This document shows, one piece after another, positions 43,069-52,555 of a stretch of DNA of 64,000 bases. The stretch comes from Pseudarthrobacter defluvii (GTDB lineage Bacteria > Actinomycetota > Actinomycetes > Actinomycetales > Micrococcaceae): NCBI RefSeq assembly GCF_030323865.1, contig NZ_CP066362.1, forward strand, positions 3,224,001 to 3,288,000, read 5' to 3'. The translations under genes were made by a program, and so were the position numbers. The notes beneath the pieces are model-generated. The model ran no database searches. It saw only the letters and a program-made list of their open reading frames with translations, and had not been told where the DNA came from. Positions within the stretch are counted from its first letter, which is position 1. Each line of letters begins with the position of its first letter.

Positions 43069-44120
43069 CCTGCCGCCCCGCCTTTCCTTGACCCTTCTCC
43101 GCTTCCTGCCGTGCCGCCGTCGCTTCCGTCATCCGCCCGGTCGCTGTACACGAACCGCGCAAGCTCGGACACCGGTTCCGGCGTCCCGTTTTCGGCGAAT
43201 CCGACGGCGGTGCTGATCTCCGCGTCCACGTCCGCCTGCAGATCTGCCCACTCATCGTCCGGCAGCTGCCCGGCGGCCTGCATGGCGCCCTGCAGCAGGC
43301 TGATGGGGTCCCGTTCCATCCACTGCGCCACCTCGGACTTCTCCCGGTAGAGCTCGGGATCGAACATGGAGTGGGCGCGGAAGCGGTAGGTGCGCAGTTC
43401 CAGGAAGTGCGGGCCGCCGCCGGACCGCACCGCGTCCACCGCGCGCCGGGCGGCTTCCTCCACGGCCAGCACGTCCATGCCGTCCACCGCCCACGCCGGT
43501 ATTTCGTAGGCCGCCGCCTTGAGCGCGATGTCGGTCTGCGATTCGGAGCGCCCCAGCGCGGTTCCCATGGCGTAGAGGTTGTTTTCGCAGCAGAACAGCA
43601 CCGGCAGCTGCCACAGCGCGGCCAGGTTCATGCTCTCGTGGAACTCCCCTTCTGCAACGGCGCCCTCGCCGAAGAAGCAGACGGTAACCTGCTGGCGCCC
43701 GGCCATCCGGTCCGCGAGCGCCAGGCCGACGGCCAGCGGCAGTCCGCCGGCCACGATGGCGTTGCCGCCGTAGAAGCGGGTGGCGGCGTCGAAGAGGTGC
43801 ATGGAACCGCCGCGCCCACGGCAGCAGCCCTCGGCGTGGCCGTACATCTCGGCAAGGATGGCACCGGCGGAGACACCGCGCAGCAGGGCATGCCCGTGTT
43901 CGCGGTACGTGGCCACCACGGCGTCCTCCGGCGCCAGGGTCTCCATCACCCCGGCCGCCACGGCTTCCTCGCCGATGTAGACGTGCAGGAACCCGCGGAT
44001 CTTGGCCGCGCTGTACAGCTCGATGCATTTCTCCTCGAGGCGGCGCACCCGCAGCATCTGCCGCAGGAGGTGCATCGCGTGCCCCGCATCCGGAACGCCC
44101 TGGTTCCTGAGGGTGGTCAT
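43065..44120 (-). CDS. 2-oxoacid dehydrogenase E1 alpha subunit
   Basis: This 351-residue thiamine-diphosphate subunit starts at ATG 44120, overlapping the acyl-CoA ligase stop by 4 bases. Family segments are [36 protein letters not shown] and [10 protein letters not shown]. The cofactor motif reads [18 protein letters not shown] and ends CENN, so the usual GDG is GEG here. The tail (after about 320) is Gly/Ser-rich. It decarboxylates a 2-oxoacid and passes the acyl group to lipoyl-E2. The closeness of [10 protein letters not shown] to acetoin and pyruvate types leaves the substrate open. Confidence 0.92.
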   Translation of the reverse strand: MTTLRNQGVPDAGHAMHLLRQMLRVRRLEEKCIELYSAAKIRGFLHVYIGEEAVAAGVMETLAPEDAVVATYREHGHALLRGVSAGAILAEMYGHAEGCCRGRGGSMHLFDAATRFYGGNAIVAGGLPLAVGLALADRMAGRQQVTVCFFGEGAVAEGEFHESMNLAALWQLPVLFCCENNLYAMGTALGRSESQTDIALKAAAYEIPAWAVDGMDVLAVEEAARRAVDAVRSGGGPHFLELRTYRFRAHSMFDPELYREKSEVAQWMERDPISLLQGAMQAAGQLPDDEWADLQADVDAEISTAVGFAENGTPEPVSELARFVYSDRADDGSDGGTAGSGEGSRKGGAAG

Positions 44121-45952
44121 GGCAGGTCCTTCAGGGTAGCTGCCGGTCCCGCCGGGGATTCCAGCGTGGACGTGTCGCCTTCCGGCAGCCCCAGTTCCCG
44201 TGCTTTCAGGAGCCGGCGCAGAATCTTGCCGCTGCGGGTCTTGGGCAAGGTGGCGGTGAAGTCCAGCAGCCTGGGCGCGACGGCGGCGCCCAGGCGTCTC
44301 CGGGCGAAGCCGATGATGTCCAGCTGCAGCTCCTCGCTGGGTTCGTGGCCGGCCCTGAGTTCCACGAAGGCCTTCACCACTTCCCCGGCCACCGGATCCG
44401 GCACGCCGATCACCCCTGCTTCTGCCACGGCCGGGTGTTCCATGAGGCAGCTTTCCACCTCGAAGGGGCCGATCAGGTGGCCGGAGGACTTGATCACGTC
44501 GTCGCCGCGGCCAACGAACCAGAAGTAGCCGTCGCCGTCGCGCTTTGCCAGGTCCCCGGTGAGGTACCAGCCGCCGGCGAAGCAGCGCCGGTACCGCTCC
44601 TCCTCGTTGAGGTAGCCGCGGAACATCGAGGGCCAGCCGGGGCGCAGCGCCAGCTCCCCCATGGTGTCCGGCTCTTCGACGAGGACGGCCTGGCCGTCCT
44701 TGATGATGGCTTTGCCGTCGGCGTCGCGGGCCACCAGGGCAGCCTCGATGCCGGGCAACGGCCTGCCCATGGAGCCGGGCCGAATGTCCATGGCCGGATA
44801 GTTGGCAATCATGATCCCGCCGGTCTCGGTCTGCCACCAGTTGTCATGCACCGGCAGGCCCAGCACATCCTGGCCCCACACCACCGCCTCCGGGTTCAGC
44901 GGCTCCCCCACACTGGCTATGAAGCGCAGTGCGGAGAGGTCATGACCGGCAGCCCGTTCGCCACCGGCCTTCATGAGCATCCGCAGGGCCGTGGGCGCGG
45001 TGTACCAGACGGTGACGTGCTGCTCCGCAAGGATCCGGTACCAGCGGTCGGCGTCCAACTCCTCCTGGTCCACGATGGCGGTGACCCCGTGCACCAGCGG
45101 CGCGATGATGCCGTAGGACATGCCGGTCACCCAGCCGGGATCCGCGGTGCACCAGTAGATATCGTCCGGGTGCAGGTCCAGCGCGAAGCGGCCGGTGGCG
45201 TAGTGGGCGGCGACGGCGTCGTGGACGTGGATGGCTCCCTTCGGCGTGCCCGTGGTGCCGCTGGTGAAGTGCAGCAGGGCCATGTCCGCGGGCTGCGTGT
45301 CCGCGATCTCCTCGATGGGGTCAACCTGGGCCAAAAGTGCGGCCAGGTCCAGGGTCCCCGGTTCCGGCCGGCCGTCCGCGTCCACCAGCAGGACGTGGCG
45401 GAGTTCGGGCAGGGCGTCCCGCACCGGCGCCACCTTTTTGCGGTACAGCGCCCTGGTGGTCACCAGTGCCCTGCCGGTACCCAAGTGCAGCCGCTGCCGC
45501 ACCGGCTCGGGGCCAAAGGCGGAAAAGAGCGGGCAAAAGACGCTGCCGTTCTTGAAGGTGCCCAGGACGGCGACATACAGATCCGGACTGCGGCCCAGCA
45601 ATGAGAAGACCCGCTCGCCGCGCCCCACGCCCAGGCCCTGCAGCACTGCAGCGAACCTTCCGGAGAGCTCCGCAAGGTGCCCGTAGCTTAAGGACCGGGT
45701 GCCGCCGTCGGCCTTGACGAAACGCAGCGCCTCCCTGTCGCCGCGGCCTTCTGCCACGTGGCGGTCCACGGCCTCGTACGCGATGTTAAGCCCCCGGCCG
45801 CCGGGCAACCCGGACAGCGCCTGGCGCGCCTGGTCCCAGGTGAAATCGTTCCGGGCGGCATCGTAATCCGGCATGTTCGGTGGCACCGGGAAGGCAGCCA
45901 CGTCCTTGGTGATGGCGGCCCAGCGCGTGGAACCTTCAACTCCGGTGGTCAT
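44117..45952 (-). CDS. Acetyl-CoA-synthetase-like acyl-CoA ligase
   Basis: This 611-residue adenylate-forming enzyme has the P-loop [12 protein letters not shown] at 228-239, then the WWQTETGG motif that shapes a small acyl pocket (acetate or propionate), the hinge [20 protein letters not shown], and the catalytic lysine K576 in [12 protein letters not shown]. It activates a carboxylate with ATP and CoA in the cytoplasm. It is coupled to the E1 alpha gene by a 4-base overlap and lies 15 bases from the erythromycin-esterase-like gene. It may recover free acid that the dehydrogenase or hydrolase releases, or load the neighbouring acyl carrier protein through CoA. Both are inference. Confidence 0.92.
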   Translation of the reverse strand: MTTGVEGSTRWAAITKDVAAFPVPPNMPDYDAARNDFTWDQARQALSGLPGGRGLNIAYEAVDRHVAEGRGDREALRFVKADGGTRSLSYGHLAELSGRFAAVLQGLGVGRGERVFSLLGRSPDLYVAVLGTFKNGSVFCPLFSAFGPEPVRQRLHLGTGRALVTTRALYRKKVAPVRDALPELRHVLLVDADGRPEPGTLDLAALLAQVDPIEEIADTQPADMALLHFTSGTTGTPKGAIHVHDAVAAHYATGRFALDLHPDDIYWCTADPGWVTGMSYGIIAPLVHGVTAIVDQEELDADRWYRILAEQHVTVWYTAPTALRMLMKAGGERAAGHDLSALRFIASVGEPLNPEAVVWGQDVLGLPVHDNWWQTETGGIMIANYPAMDIRPGSMGRPLPGIEAALVARDADGKAIIKDGQAVLVEEPDTMGELALRPGWPSMFRGYLNEEERYRRCFAGGWYLTGDLAKRDGDGYFWFVGRGDDVIKSSGHLIGPFEVESCLMEHPAVAEAGVIGVPDPVAGEVVKAFVELRAGHEPSEELQLDIIGFARRRLGAAVAPRLLDFTATLPKTRSGKILRRLLKARELGLPEGDTSTLESPAGPAATLKDLP

Positions 45953-45967
45953 GCTGCTCCTTTATGG

Positions 45968-47299
45968 CTAGAACCCCGTGGGCTCGGTTTCGAGTTCGGG
46001 TTCACCGGGCTGGTACTCGTGGTGCAGCGGCCGGAGCGCCTCGGTCCGGGGATGCCAGAACAGGGCGTCGTAGCGTTCCCCCATTCGCGTGGGAACGTAA
46101 TTGCCCCGTTCCCGGTGCGGGTTGTACACCACCCCGATGGCGCGGTGTCCACGCCAGGACGTGAGCCAGGGGCCCGTCCTGTCGGCCCCGAACACCAGGA
46201 CGGACGGTTCCCCCAGCGCCTCGTTCAGGAGGTCCTCATGGCTCCCGTGCACGGCGGCCGGAACATCCATCACCCACTCCGGCGAGCCCCATGACTCCGC
46301 GGCGGTGACGGAGCCGGCGTAGGACGCGAAGCCCGCCAGCACCACTTCCCCGGGGTGCCGCTGGCGGACCAGCTGCCCAATGTTGACCATGCCGTCGTGC
46401 GCCATGTCCGTGGCCCGGGCATCACCCACGTGCGTGTTGTGCGCCCACACCAGCCCCTTGGATGCCGGTCCGTGGTGGCGCGCAACCCGGTCGATGGTGT
46501 CGCTCATGTGGTGATCCCGGATGTTCCAGGACTGCTGGTCGCCGCGCACCATGGTCCGGTAGTAGCGCTCGGCGTTGGTGGCCACGATGGCGTTTTGGAT
46601 GGCGTCGAAGGCAGCGGGATCGTCCTGCATCCGGCCCAGCGTCCGCCGCCGGACCTCAGCCAGCAGCGCTACAACGTCCGCCTCGCAGGACTGCGGCACC
46701 AGCCGGCTGCTCAAGGCATACCGCTGGGGGTCCTCGCGGTACGGGATGAAGCAGTGCCAGGCCTGCAGTGCCGCCGGGAGGGCTTCCTCGGCGTTGGCCT
46801 CCAGCCAGGTGAAGATTTCCCGGAGCGAATCCCACAGGGAGTAGACATCCAGGCCGTAGAAGCCCGTGCGCTGGTGTGCGGGAAGGTCCAGGTTCCAGTC
46901 ACGCAGCCAGGTGAGGAACCCGGCCACCTCCTGGTTGGCCCACATCCACGTGGGCCAGCGCTCAAAGCCGGACAACAGCCGGCGGGCATCCATGTCCTGG
47001 CCGGCCTCTCCCCTGACCCAGCGGTTGATCCGCCAGCAGTCCGGCCAGTCCCCTTCCACGCCGATCCACGTGAAACCGTACTCCTCGATCAGCCGCCGGC
47101 TGAGCCGCGCCCGCCAGTGGTAGTACTCCCGGGTGCCGTGCGATGCCTCGCCCAGGCACACGAACCTGGCGGGGGCAGCGAGGCGGACCAGGGGTTCAAG
47201 GTCGTCTGCTGTGGCCAGGGGGTGGGCAAGGCGGCGGATCTGGCCGGTTTCAGCCGCCCGTTCCGCCGCCCGCTCCGCCCATCGGCCGTCAGCGTTCAT
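45968..47299 (-). CDS. Erythromycin-esterase-family protein
   Basis: This 443-residue protein begins its conserved region with VCLGEASHGTREYYHWRARL (E51, H54) and WIGVEGDWPDCWRINRW. Later come WAHNTHVGDARATDM and a long helical middle with RYYRTMVRGDQQSWNIRD. These match the EreA/EreB-like hydrolase family, whose non-resistance members have unknown substrates. Mycobacterium tuberculosis Rv2030c, a dormancy-regulon protein, carries a phosphoribosyltransferase domain joined to such a domain. Here the two kinds of domain are on adjacent genes that overlap by 11 bases. A role in antibiotic resistance is not implied by the context. Confidence 0.88.
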   Translation of the reverse strand: MNADGRWAERAAERAAETGQIRRLAHPLATADDLEPLVRLAAPARFVCLGEASHGTREYYHWRARLSRRLIEEYGFTWIGVEGDWPDCWRINRWVRGEAGQDMDARRLLSGFERWPTWMWANQEVAGFLTWLRDWNLDLPAHQRTGFYGLDVYSLWDSLREIFTWLEANAEEALPAALQAWHCFIPYREDPQRYALSSRLVPQSCEADVVALLAEVRRRTLGRMQDDPAAFDAIQNAIVATNAERYYRTMVRGDQQSWNIRDHHMSDTIDRVARHHGPASKGLVWAHNTHVGDARATDMAHDGMVNIGQLVRQRHPGEVVLAGFASYAGSVTAAESWGSPEWVMDVPAAVHGSHEDLLNEALGEPSVLVFGADRTGPWLTSWRGHRAIGVVYNPHRERGNYVPTRMGERYDALFWHPRTEALRPLHHEYQPGEPELETEPTGF

Positions 47300-48644
47300 T
47301 CCTGGCCTCCGGCATGGACCGCCCCACCGGCGCGGGCAGGAGGTACTGCCGGAACCAGTCCGCGGCAAGGGTGGCGGCCATGGCCAGGGCGCCGGGCTCT
47401 TCGAACAAGTGGGTGGCGCCCGGGACGATCTCCAGCCGGGTGGGGGCCTGCATCTGGGCCATGGCCTGGCGGTTGAGGGCCAGCACCTGGGTGTCCGCAC
47501 CGCCGACGATCAGGAGGGTGGGTGCCTTCACGGCGGCCAGCCGCGGGCCGGCCAGGTCCGGCCGTCCACCCCGGGAGACCACGGCTTCAACCTGGGCCCC
47601 GGGCTCTGCGGCGGCCCACAGCGCGGCACCTGCACCGGTGCTGGCCCCGAAGTAGCCGATCCGGCCGGCGGAGCCGTCGTGCCTGGCCTCCAGCCAATGG
47701 GTTGCGGAGGAAAGTCGGTGCGCCAGCAGGCCGATGTCGAACACGTTGGCCCGGTTGACCTCTTCCTCCGGAGTCAGCAGGTCAAGGAGCAGGGTGCCCA
47801 GGCCGGCCCCGTGCAGCACGGAGGCGACGAAGCGGTTGCGAGGGCTGTGCCGGCTGCTGCCGCTGCCGTGCGCGAAGAGAACGGTCCCGTCGCACCTGGC
47901 CGGAAGGTACAGGCTGCCGCGCAGCACCACCCGTCCTGCCGGGATTTCCACATCCTGTTCCAGGCTGCCGTCCCCGCCTTCCTCGGTACGGTGGCGGGCC
48001 GGGAGGGCGGCGGCGTCCAGCAGCTGCACCACCTCGCCATCCTCCGTGGGCGAGAAGTCGTGGTAGTAGTAGCCCACGGCCTGGAAGTCCTGGGGAGAGA
48101 GCAGGCAGACGACGTCGTCCGGTTCCTTCAGCTCCACGATGGCGCGGGCGGGTGCCACCGGAACGGCAAGGATCACTTTCGCCGCGCCTAGGTGCCGGGC
48201 CACCTGGCAGGCTGCCCTGGCGGTGGACCCGGTGGCGATGCCGTCATCCACGATGATCACCGTGCGGCCGGCGAGGTTGATGCGCGGGCGTCCCTGCCGG
48301 AACCGCGCCACCCTGCTTTCCAGCAGTGCGCGTTCCTGCCGTTCCACCTGCTGCAGGTCCTCCTGGGAAACCCGTGCCATGGAAATGGTGCGTGGATCCA
48401 GGACGCGGACCCCGCCCTCCCCGATGGCCCCCATGGCCACTTCGGGCTGGAACGGAACCCCCAGCTTCCGCACCACAATGACGTCCAGCGGAGCTTCGAG
48501 GGCCTTGGCTACCTCGAACGCCACCGGGACACCGCCGCGGGGCAGGCCCAGCACCACCACGTCCCGTCCGCGCAGGCCTGCAAGCCGTTTGCCCAGCCGC
48601 CGCCCGGCGTCGGGCCTGTCATGAAACGCAACCATAGCTGTCAC
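47289..48644 (-). CDS. Phosphoribosyltransferase fused to dienelactone-hydrolase-like domain
   Basis: This 451-residue two-domain protein has a type I phosphoribosyltransferase at residues about 1-215, with the PRPP loop VDDGIATGSTA (132-142) and LGLPRGGVPVAFEVA. Residues about 225-440 form an alpha/beta hydrolase with LFAHGSGSSRHSPRN, nucleophile elbow GYFGASTGAG, and a C-terminal His in GATHLFEE. The fusion resembles Rv0571c of M. tuberculosis, also in the dormancy regulon. It overlaps both neighbours (4 bases with the Trypco1 gene, 11 with the erythromycin-esterase gene). What base or ester it uses is not known. Confidence 0.9.
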   Translation of the reverse strand: MTAMVAFHDRPDAGRRLGKRLAGLRGRDVVVLGLPRGGVPVAFEVAKALEAPLDVIVVRKLGVPFQPEVAMGAIGEGGVRVLDPRTISMARVSQEDLQQVERQERALLESRVARFRQGRPRINLAGRTVIIVDDGIATGSTARAACQVARHLGAAKVILAVPVAPARAIVELKEPDDVVCLLSPQDFQAVGYYYHDFSPTEDGEVVQLLDAAALPARHRTEEGGDGSLEQDVEIPAGRVVLRGSLYLPARCDGTVLFAHGSGSSRHSPRNRFVASVLHGAGLGTLLLDLLTPEEEVNRANVFDIGLLAHRLSSATHWLEARHDGSAGRIGYFGASTGAGAALWAAAEPGAQVEAVVSRGGRPDLAGPRLAAVKAPTLLIVGGADTQVLALNRQAMAQMQAPTRLEIVPGATHLFEEPGALAMAATLAADWFRQYLLPAPVGRSMPEARNER

Positions 48645-48988
48645 CCGCCATGCATGATTTCTTCCCCGGGCGCCGCTGCCGCGGCAGGGGCCCAGGACAT
48701 GCGGAGGACAAAGTGGGCGTCGGAACTGCTCTTGGCGATCACCGCCCCTGCGTCCCCCGCGAGTTTCACGCCGAATTCGATTTCGATCTGTTCGGGGGTA
48801 AGTTCCGCCATGGCCTCCAGTGCTGCGCGGGCGGCCGGGCGGACGCTGGCGAGTGCATCTTCCAGGCGCCTGCCCGTATCCAGGATTCCCTGCTCGTTCC
48901 GTGCCGGCCGGTCCACGCCGTAGCTGTCGTCGGCCGCTTCAACGAGCACCGTCCCGGATCCCACTTCGTACCGCAGCACCTCAGTCAT
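48641..48988 (-). CDS. Trypco1-domain protein (CU044_2847 family)
   Basis: This 115-residue protein shows the Trypco1 pattern: a first strand pair, then RRLEDALASVRPAARAALEAMAEL, IEIEFGVKLAGDAGAVIAKS and a last strand DAHFVLRMSW. Trypco1 domains usually accompany trypsin-like or effector domains in conflict or stress systems; here the domain is alone, as second gene of the ten-gene operon. No protease gene is nearby. It may be an adaptor for the enzymes encoded downstream. Confidence 0.82.
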   Translation of the reverse strand: MTEVLRYEVGSGTVLVEAADDSYGVDRPARNEQGILDTGRRLEDALASVRPAARAALEAMAELTPEQIEIEFGVKLAGDAGAVIAKSSSDAHFVLRMSWAPAAAAAPGEEIMHGG

Positions 48989-49003
48989 GGCGGATTCCTT
49001 TTA

Positions 49004-49360
49004 CTAATGCGAGACGCGGTAGGTCCGGCGGACGTCGGTGCTGGGCTTAATGGCCACCGCTGTTACCACCAGTGCCACTGCCCCTGCGATCCATGACGTC
49101 CAGGCAGCCCCCGTCGCTCCCGTGTACGTTCCGAGCCATGGCGAGAGGACCAGTCCTGCTGCGAGGATGGCCTGCACGTATTCCATGGCCGGAGTTCCCG
49201 GCATGGCCAGGTTGATGATGCCGCTGACCACCAGGAGCCCGCCAAAGACGAGCATGAGGGTGGTGGACATGCTTTGCTGCCGCGTGAACAGGACCGCCAC
49301 CGCGGTAAAGAGTCCGGCGGCAACCGTTACGTAGTCCTGCCACCGATACCACTTCTTCAC
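49004..49360 (-). CDS. SPW-repeat membrane protein, first gene of the ten-gene operon
   Basis: This 118-residue protein starts at GTG 49360 with AAAGGAAAAGTCA upstream. Four hydrophobic segments are visible; the repeat unit begins WYRWQDYVTVAAGL and ends near LVLSPWLG, the SPW signature. The family is common in actinobacteria and methylotrophs, of unknown function, and often next to stress genes. It lies 15 bases before the Trypco1 gene, so the operon 49360 to 39316 probably starts here. Confidence 0.85.
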   Translation of the reverse strand: MKKWYRWQDYVTVAAGLFTAVAVLFTRQQSMSTTLMLVFGGLLVVSGIINLAMPGTPAMEYVQAILAAGLVLSPWLGTYTGATGAAWTSWIAGAVALVVTAVAIKPSTDVRRTYRVSH

Positions 49361-49471
49361 TGACTTTTCCTTTCTGTGTGGGGCGGCTGCGCCCTGTGCG
49401 CTTCCACCCCGCGGGCCTTTGTTTCCCGCGATTTAAGTCAACGCCTGCCACTGTTCCGGGTGTAGGGCAGA

Positions 49472-49500
49472 AAGACCTAGGGCAGGGCAGGCAGGGTCTT
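49472..49500 (-). promoter_or_regulatory. Inverted repeat in the divergent region of the ten-gene operon
   Basis: The gap 49361-49614 separates the leftward operon from the lipoprotein phosphatase gene. It contains AAGACC (49472-49477) and GGTCTT (49495-49500), a 6-bp inverted repeat flanking several AGGGCAGG copies. It could be an operator for either direction. No clear -10/-35 pair was found on the minus strand, though TTGACT occurs near 49440. Confidence 0.3.
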
Positions 49501-49614
49501 CACCTCCGATTCACTGCCAACTCACAGCAATTGCCCCTGCAAAACGCGGTTCCGGTGTGCAAGAGTGGCCGCAACGCTGGGGCGCAAGTGAATAACAGAC
49601 TGCGGAGGCCGCCC

Positions 49615-50832
49615 GTGAACAGAAGATCAGTCCGTTCCTCCGCTGCCGTGCGGCGTCGTTTCCCCACCTTGCTGCCCCTGCTGGCCCTGCTCCTGTCCGC
49701 GCTGGTGGCCTGCCAGGCGCCTACGCCGGCCCCGGCTCCGCAAACCGCCACGCCGTCCGGCACTGCCACCCCCTCCGGCGCTGCCTCGCCTTCCCCAAGC
49801 GCATCGGCAACTCCCACGCTGCCCCCAAGCTCCGCTGCAAACGCCGCAAAGCCCGCCGGCACACCCCAGCACATCTTCGTGATCAACCTGGAAAACAAGG
49901 GGTATGACAGCGTCTGGGGTGACAACTCCCCCGCGCCGTACCTCTCCGGGACACTGCGGAAGAAGGGCGTGCTGCTGAAGAACTACTACGGCATAGCGCA
50001 CAACTCATTGCCCAACTACCTGGCCCAGATCTCCGGCCAGCGGCCCAACGACAGCACGGTGCTGGACTGCCATACCTACACCGAGTTCAACGCCACGGGC
50101 ACCGACCCGGACGGCACGCTGCAGGGCGACGGCTGCGTCTACCCGGAGGACACCCAGACCGTGGCCGGGCAGCTGGCCGCGCAGGGCAAAACCTGGAAGG
50201 GCTACATGGAGGACATGCAGCAGCCGTGCGAGCATCCGGTCCTGGGCGAGGGCGACAACCACATCAAGGCCACCCCGGAAGAGCAATACTCCACGCACCA
50301 CAACCCCTTCATGTACTTCCGTTCCATCACCTCCTCCCCGGACTGCGCCCGGAACGTGGTCAACTTCTCCGCCCTCAAGGACGACCTGAAATCCATCGAC
50401 ACCACCCCGAACCTTGCCTACATCACGCCCAACCTGTGCCATGACGGGCACGACGGCACCTGCGCCGACGGCTCCGAGGGCGGCCTGGGGACGGCGGACG
50501 CCTGGCTCAAGGAGCAGGTGCCGGCCATCCTGTCGTCCCCGGCGTACAAGCAGGACGGCATGATGGTGATCACCTTCGATGAGGCGGAGGGCGACTCGAC
50601 CGGACCGTCCGAACCGGCCAGCGCTGTTCCGGCCGGCGGCACGGCGGGCGGCAAGGTGGGTGCGCTGGTCCTGTCCCCGTTCGGCAAGGCTGGGGCCTCA
50701 TCGGACCGGGCCTACAACCACTACAGCCTGCTGGCCAGCATCGAGGACTTCTTCCACCTCCCCCGCCTCGGCCTTGCCGGCGACCCCGGCGTCAGGACCT
50801 TCGGCGACGACGTCTACCGGAAGGAATCCTGA
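49615..50832 (+). CDS. Lipoprotein phosphatase (alkaline phosphatase/phosphoesterase family)
   Basis: GTG 49615 (405 residues) follows GCGGAGGCC at the right distance. A basic start leads to a hydrophobic core and the lipobox L-V-A-C33, so it is a lipoprotein tethered outside the membrane; a Pro/Thr/Ser-rich spacer follows. The catalytic part opens HIFVINLENKGYDSVWG, has GIAHNSLPNYLAQISGQRP, and ends with VITFDEAEGDSTGPSEP and YNHYSLLASIEDFF, all typical of the phosphoesterase family that includes acid phosphatases. It is followed after one base by a phospholipase C-type gene, so the two are co-expressed, likely to release phosphate from outside sources. Confidence 0.88.
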   Translation: MNRRSVRSSAAVRRRFPTLLPLLALLLSALVACQAPTPAPAPQTATPSGTATPSGAASPSPSASATPTLPPSSAANAAKPAGTPQHIFVINLENKGYDSVWGDNSPAPYLSGTLRKKGVLLKNYYGIAHNSLPNYLAQISGQRPNDSTVLDCHTYTEFNATGTDPDGTLQGDGCVYPEDTQTVAGQLAAQGKTWKGYMEDMQQPCEHPVLGEGDNHIKATPEEQYSTHHNPFMYFRSITSSPDCARNVVNFSALKDDLKSIDTTPNLAYITPNLCHDGHDGTCADGSEGGLGTADAWLKEQVPAILSSPAYKQDGMMVITFDEAEGDSTGPSEPASAVPAGGTAGGKVGALVLSPFGKAGASSDRAYNHYSLLASIEDFFHLPRLGLAGDPGVRTFGDDVYRKES

Positions 50833-50833
50833 C

Positions 50834-52537
50834 GTGCGGCTTTTGCAGAACGGACGACGCCGGGCCCTGCTGGCAGGTGCCGCAGTGCTGGCTTTGGTGA
50901 TCCTCGCCGTCGTCCTTCCCACCGCGTTCCGAGGCATGGCGCCGGCGCAGGAGCCGGCCGCAAACGCGCCCGCGGCACCGCCGGCGGACCAGGCACCTGT
51001 TGGCACTCCAGCCACCGGCGCCCCCGCAGGGATCTCGAAAATCAAGCACGTGGTGATCATCACCCAGGAAAACAGGTCCTTCGATAGCTACTTCGGCACC
51101 TATCCCGGAGCCGACGGGATCCCCATGAAGGACGGCAAACCCACGGTGTGCGTCCCGGACCCCGCGGACGGCAGCTGCGCCAGGCCCTTCTACAACTCGG
51201 CGGACAGCAACGCCGGCGGCCCGCACAGCCACGCCGACGCCACCGCTGACATCAACGGCGGAGCCATGGACGGGTTCGTGGCCCAGGCGGAGAAGGGCCT
51301 GTCCGGCTGCGGCGCCACCAGCACCAAATGCCAGTACAGCAACACCATGCCCACCGACGTCATGGGCTACCACGACGGGCGGGACCTGCCCAACTACTGG
51401 GCCTATGCGCAGAATTTCACGCTCCAGGACCATCTGTTCGCCTCCGCCGCCTCCTGGAGCCTGCCGGCGCACCTGTACCTGGTCTCCGAATGGTCAGCCA
51501 AGTGCAGCAAGGCCGGGGACCCGTCGTCATGCGTAGATGCGCTGCAGGACCCGGACCCCGAACCCGAGCCGCAGATCATCAAGGACACCCTGATCGGCAA
51601 GTGCCAGGCCGGGATGGACCTGGACCCGTGCCGGGAGGCGCTGGAAGCCGCCGGCATCGACCCGGGCCTCGCCGCCCAAATTGACCAGATCATCGGCACC
51701 AGCTGCAAGCCCACCGATTCCTACGCCGTCTGCCAGGCTGCGGTGGATGCGGCCCCCGTGTCCGATGGCCTGAAGAAGAAGCTCACCGAGGCCGCCAAGA
51801 AGCTGGAACTGCCGGACTACGCCTGGACGGACCTGACATTCCTGCTGCACAAGCACCAGGTGCCCTGGGCCTACTACGTGTTCAACGGCACCGAACCCGA
51901 CTGCCGCAACGACGCCGCCACCTGCGACCCCGTGAAGCAGGACGCCAAAACCCCCGGCCTGTGGAACCCGCTGCTGTACTTCGACACCGTGAAAGAGGAC
52001 GGCGAGCAGGGCAACATCAAGCCGCTGAGCGGTTTCTACGACGCCGCCAGGAACGGCACGCTGCCCGCCGTCACCTGGGTGGCGCCCACCGACAAAGTCA
52101 GCGAGCACGCCCCGGCAAAGATCAGCACCGGGCAGGCCTACGTGGCCGGGCTGATCAATGCGGTGATGAGCGGCCCGGACTGGGACAGCACCGCCATCTT
52201 CCTCAGCTGGGATGACTGGGGCGGGTTCTATGACCACGAGACCCCGCCGGTGGTGGACAACAACGGCTACGGGCTGCGCGTCCCAGGCCTGGTGATCAGC
52301 CCCTATGCGAAGAAGGGGTTCATCGACCACCAGGTGCTCAGCCACGACGCCTACTTCAAGTTCATCGAGGACGACTTCCTGGGCGGCGAGCGCATCGACC
52401 CCGCCACGGACGGACGGCCGGACGCCAGGCCCGATGTCCGGGAGAACAACCCGCAACTGGGCGACCTTGCCAAGGCCTTCGACTTCAACCAGGCACCGCT
52501 GCCGCCGCTGATCCTGCCCAACGCGACGACGTACTGA
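50834..52537 (+). CDS. Secreted phospholipase C / acid phosphatase family enzyme (paralogue 2)
   Basis: GTG 50834 begins one base after the stop of the lipoprotein phosphatase. The 567-residue protein has a membrane segment at about 11-30, a Pro/Ala-rich spacer, and the catalytic opening [18 protein letters not shown] (N80). Further motifs are [32 protein letters not shown] and [14 protein letters not shown]. It parallels the enzyme at 23744-25411 from the catalytic start to the shared C-terminus NATTY, including the cysteine-rich insertion. The pair therefore looks like a duplication. It acts outside the membrane on phospholipids or other phosphate esters. Confidence 0.9.
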   Translation: MRLLQNGRRRALLAGAAVLALVILAVVLPTAFRGMAPAQEPAANAPAAPPADQAPVGTPATGAPAGISKIKHVVIITQENRSFDSYFGTYPGADGIPMKDGKPTVCVPDPADGSCARPFYNSADSNAGGPHSHADATADINGGAMDGFVAQAEKGLSGCGATSTKCQYSNTMPTDVMGYHDGRDLPNYWAYAQNFTLQDHLFASAASWSLPAHLYLVSEWSAKCSKAGDPSSCVDALQDPDPEPEPQIIKDTLIGKCQAGMDLDPCREALEAAGIDPGLAAQIDQIIGTSCKPTDSYAVCQAAVDAAPVSDGLKKKLTEAAKKLELPDYAWTDLTFLLHKHQVPWAYYVFNGTEPDCRNDAATCDPVKQDAKTPGLWNPLLYFDTVKEDGEQGNIKPLSGFYDAARNGTLPAVTWVAPTDKVSEHAPAKISTGQAYVAGLINAVMSGPDWDSTAIFLSWDDWGGFYDHETPPVVDNNGYGLRVPGLVISPYAKKGFIDHQVLSHDAYFKFIEDDFLGGERIDPATDGRPDARPDVRENNPQLGDLAKAFDFNQAPLPPLILPNATTY

Positions 52538-52555
52538 CTGCTTCTCCGGCCTTGG

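Noticed and set aside
45968..47299. Reading the erythromycin-esterase homologue as a macrolide resistance gene
   Set aside because: Its operon context is metabolic and stress-related, and most members of this family are not resistance enzymes.
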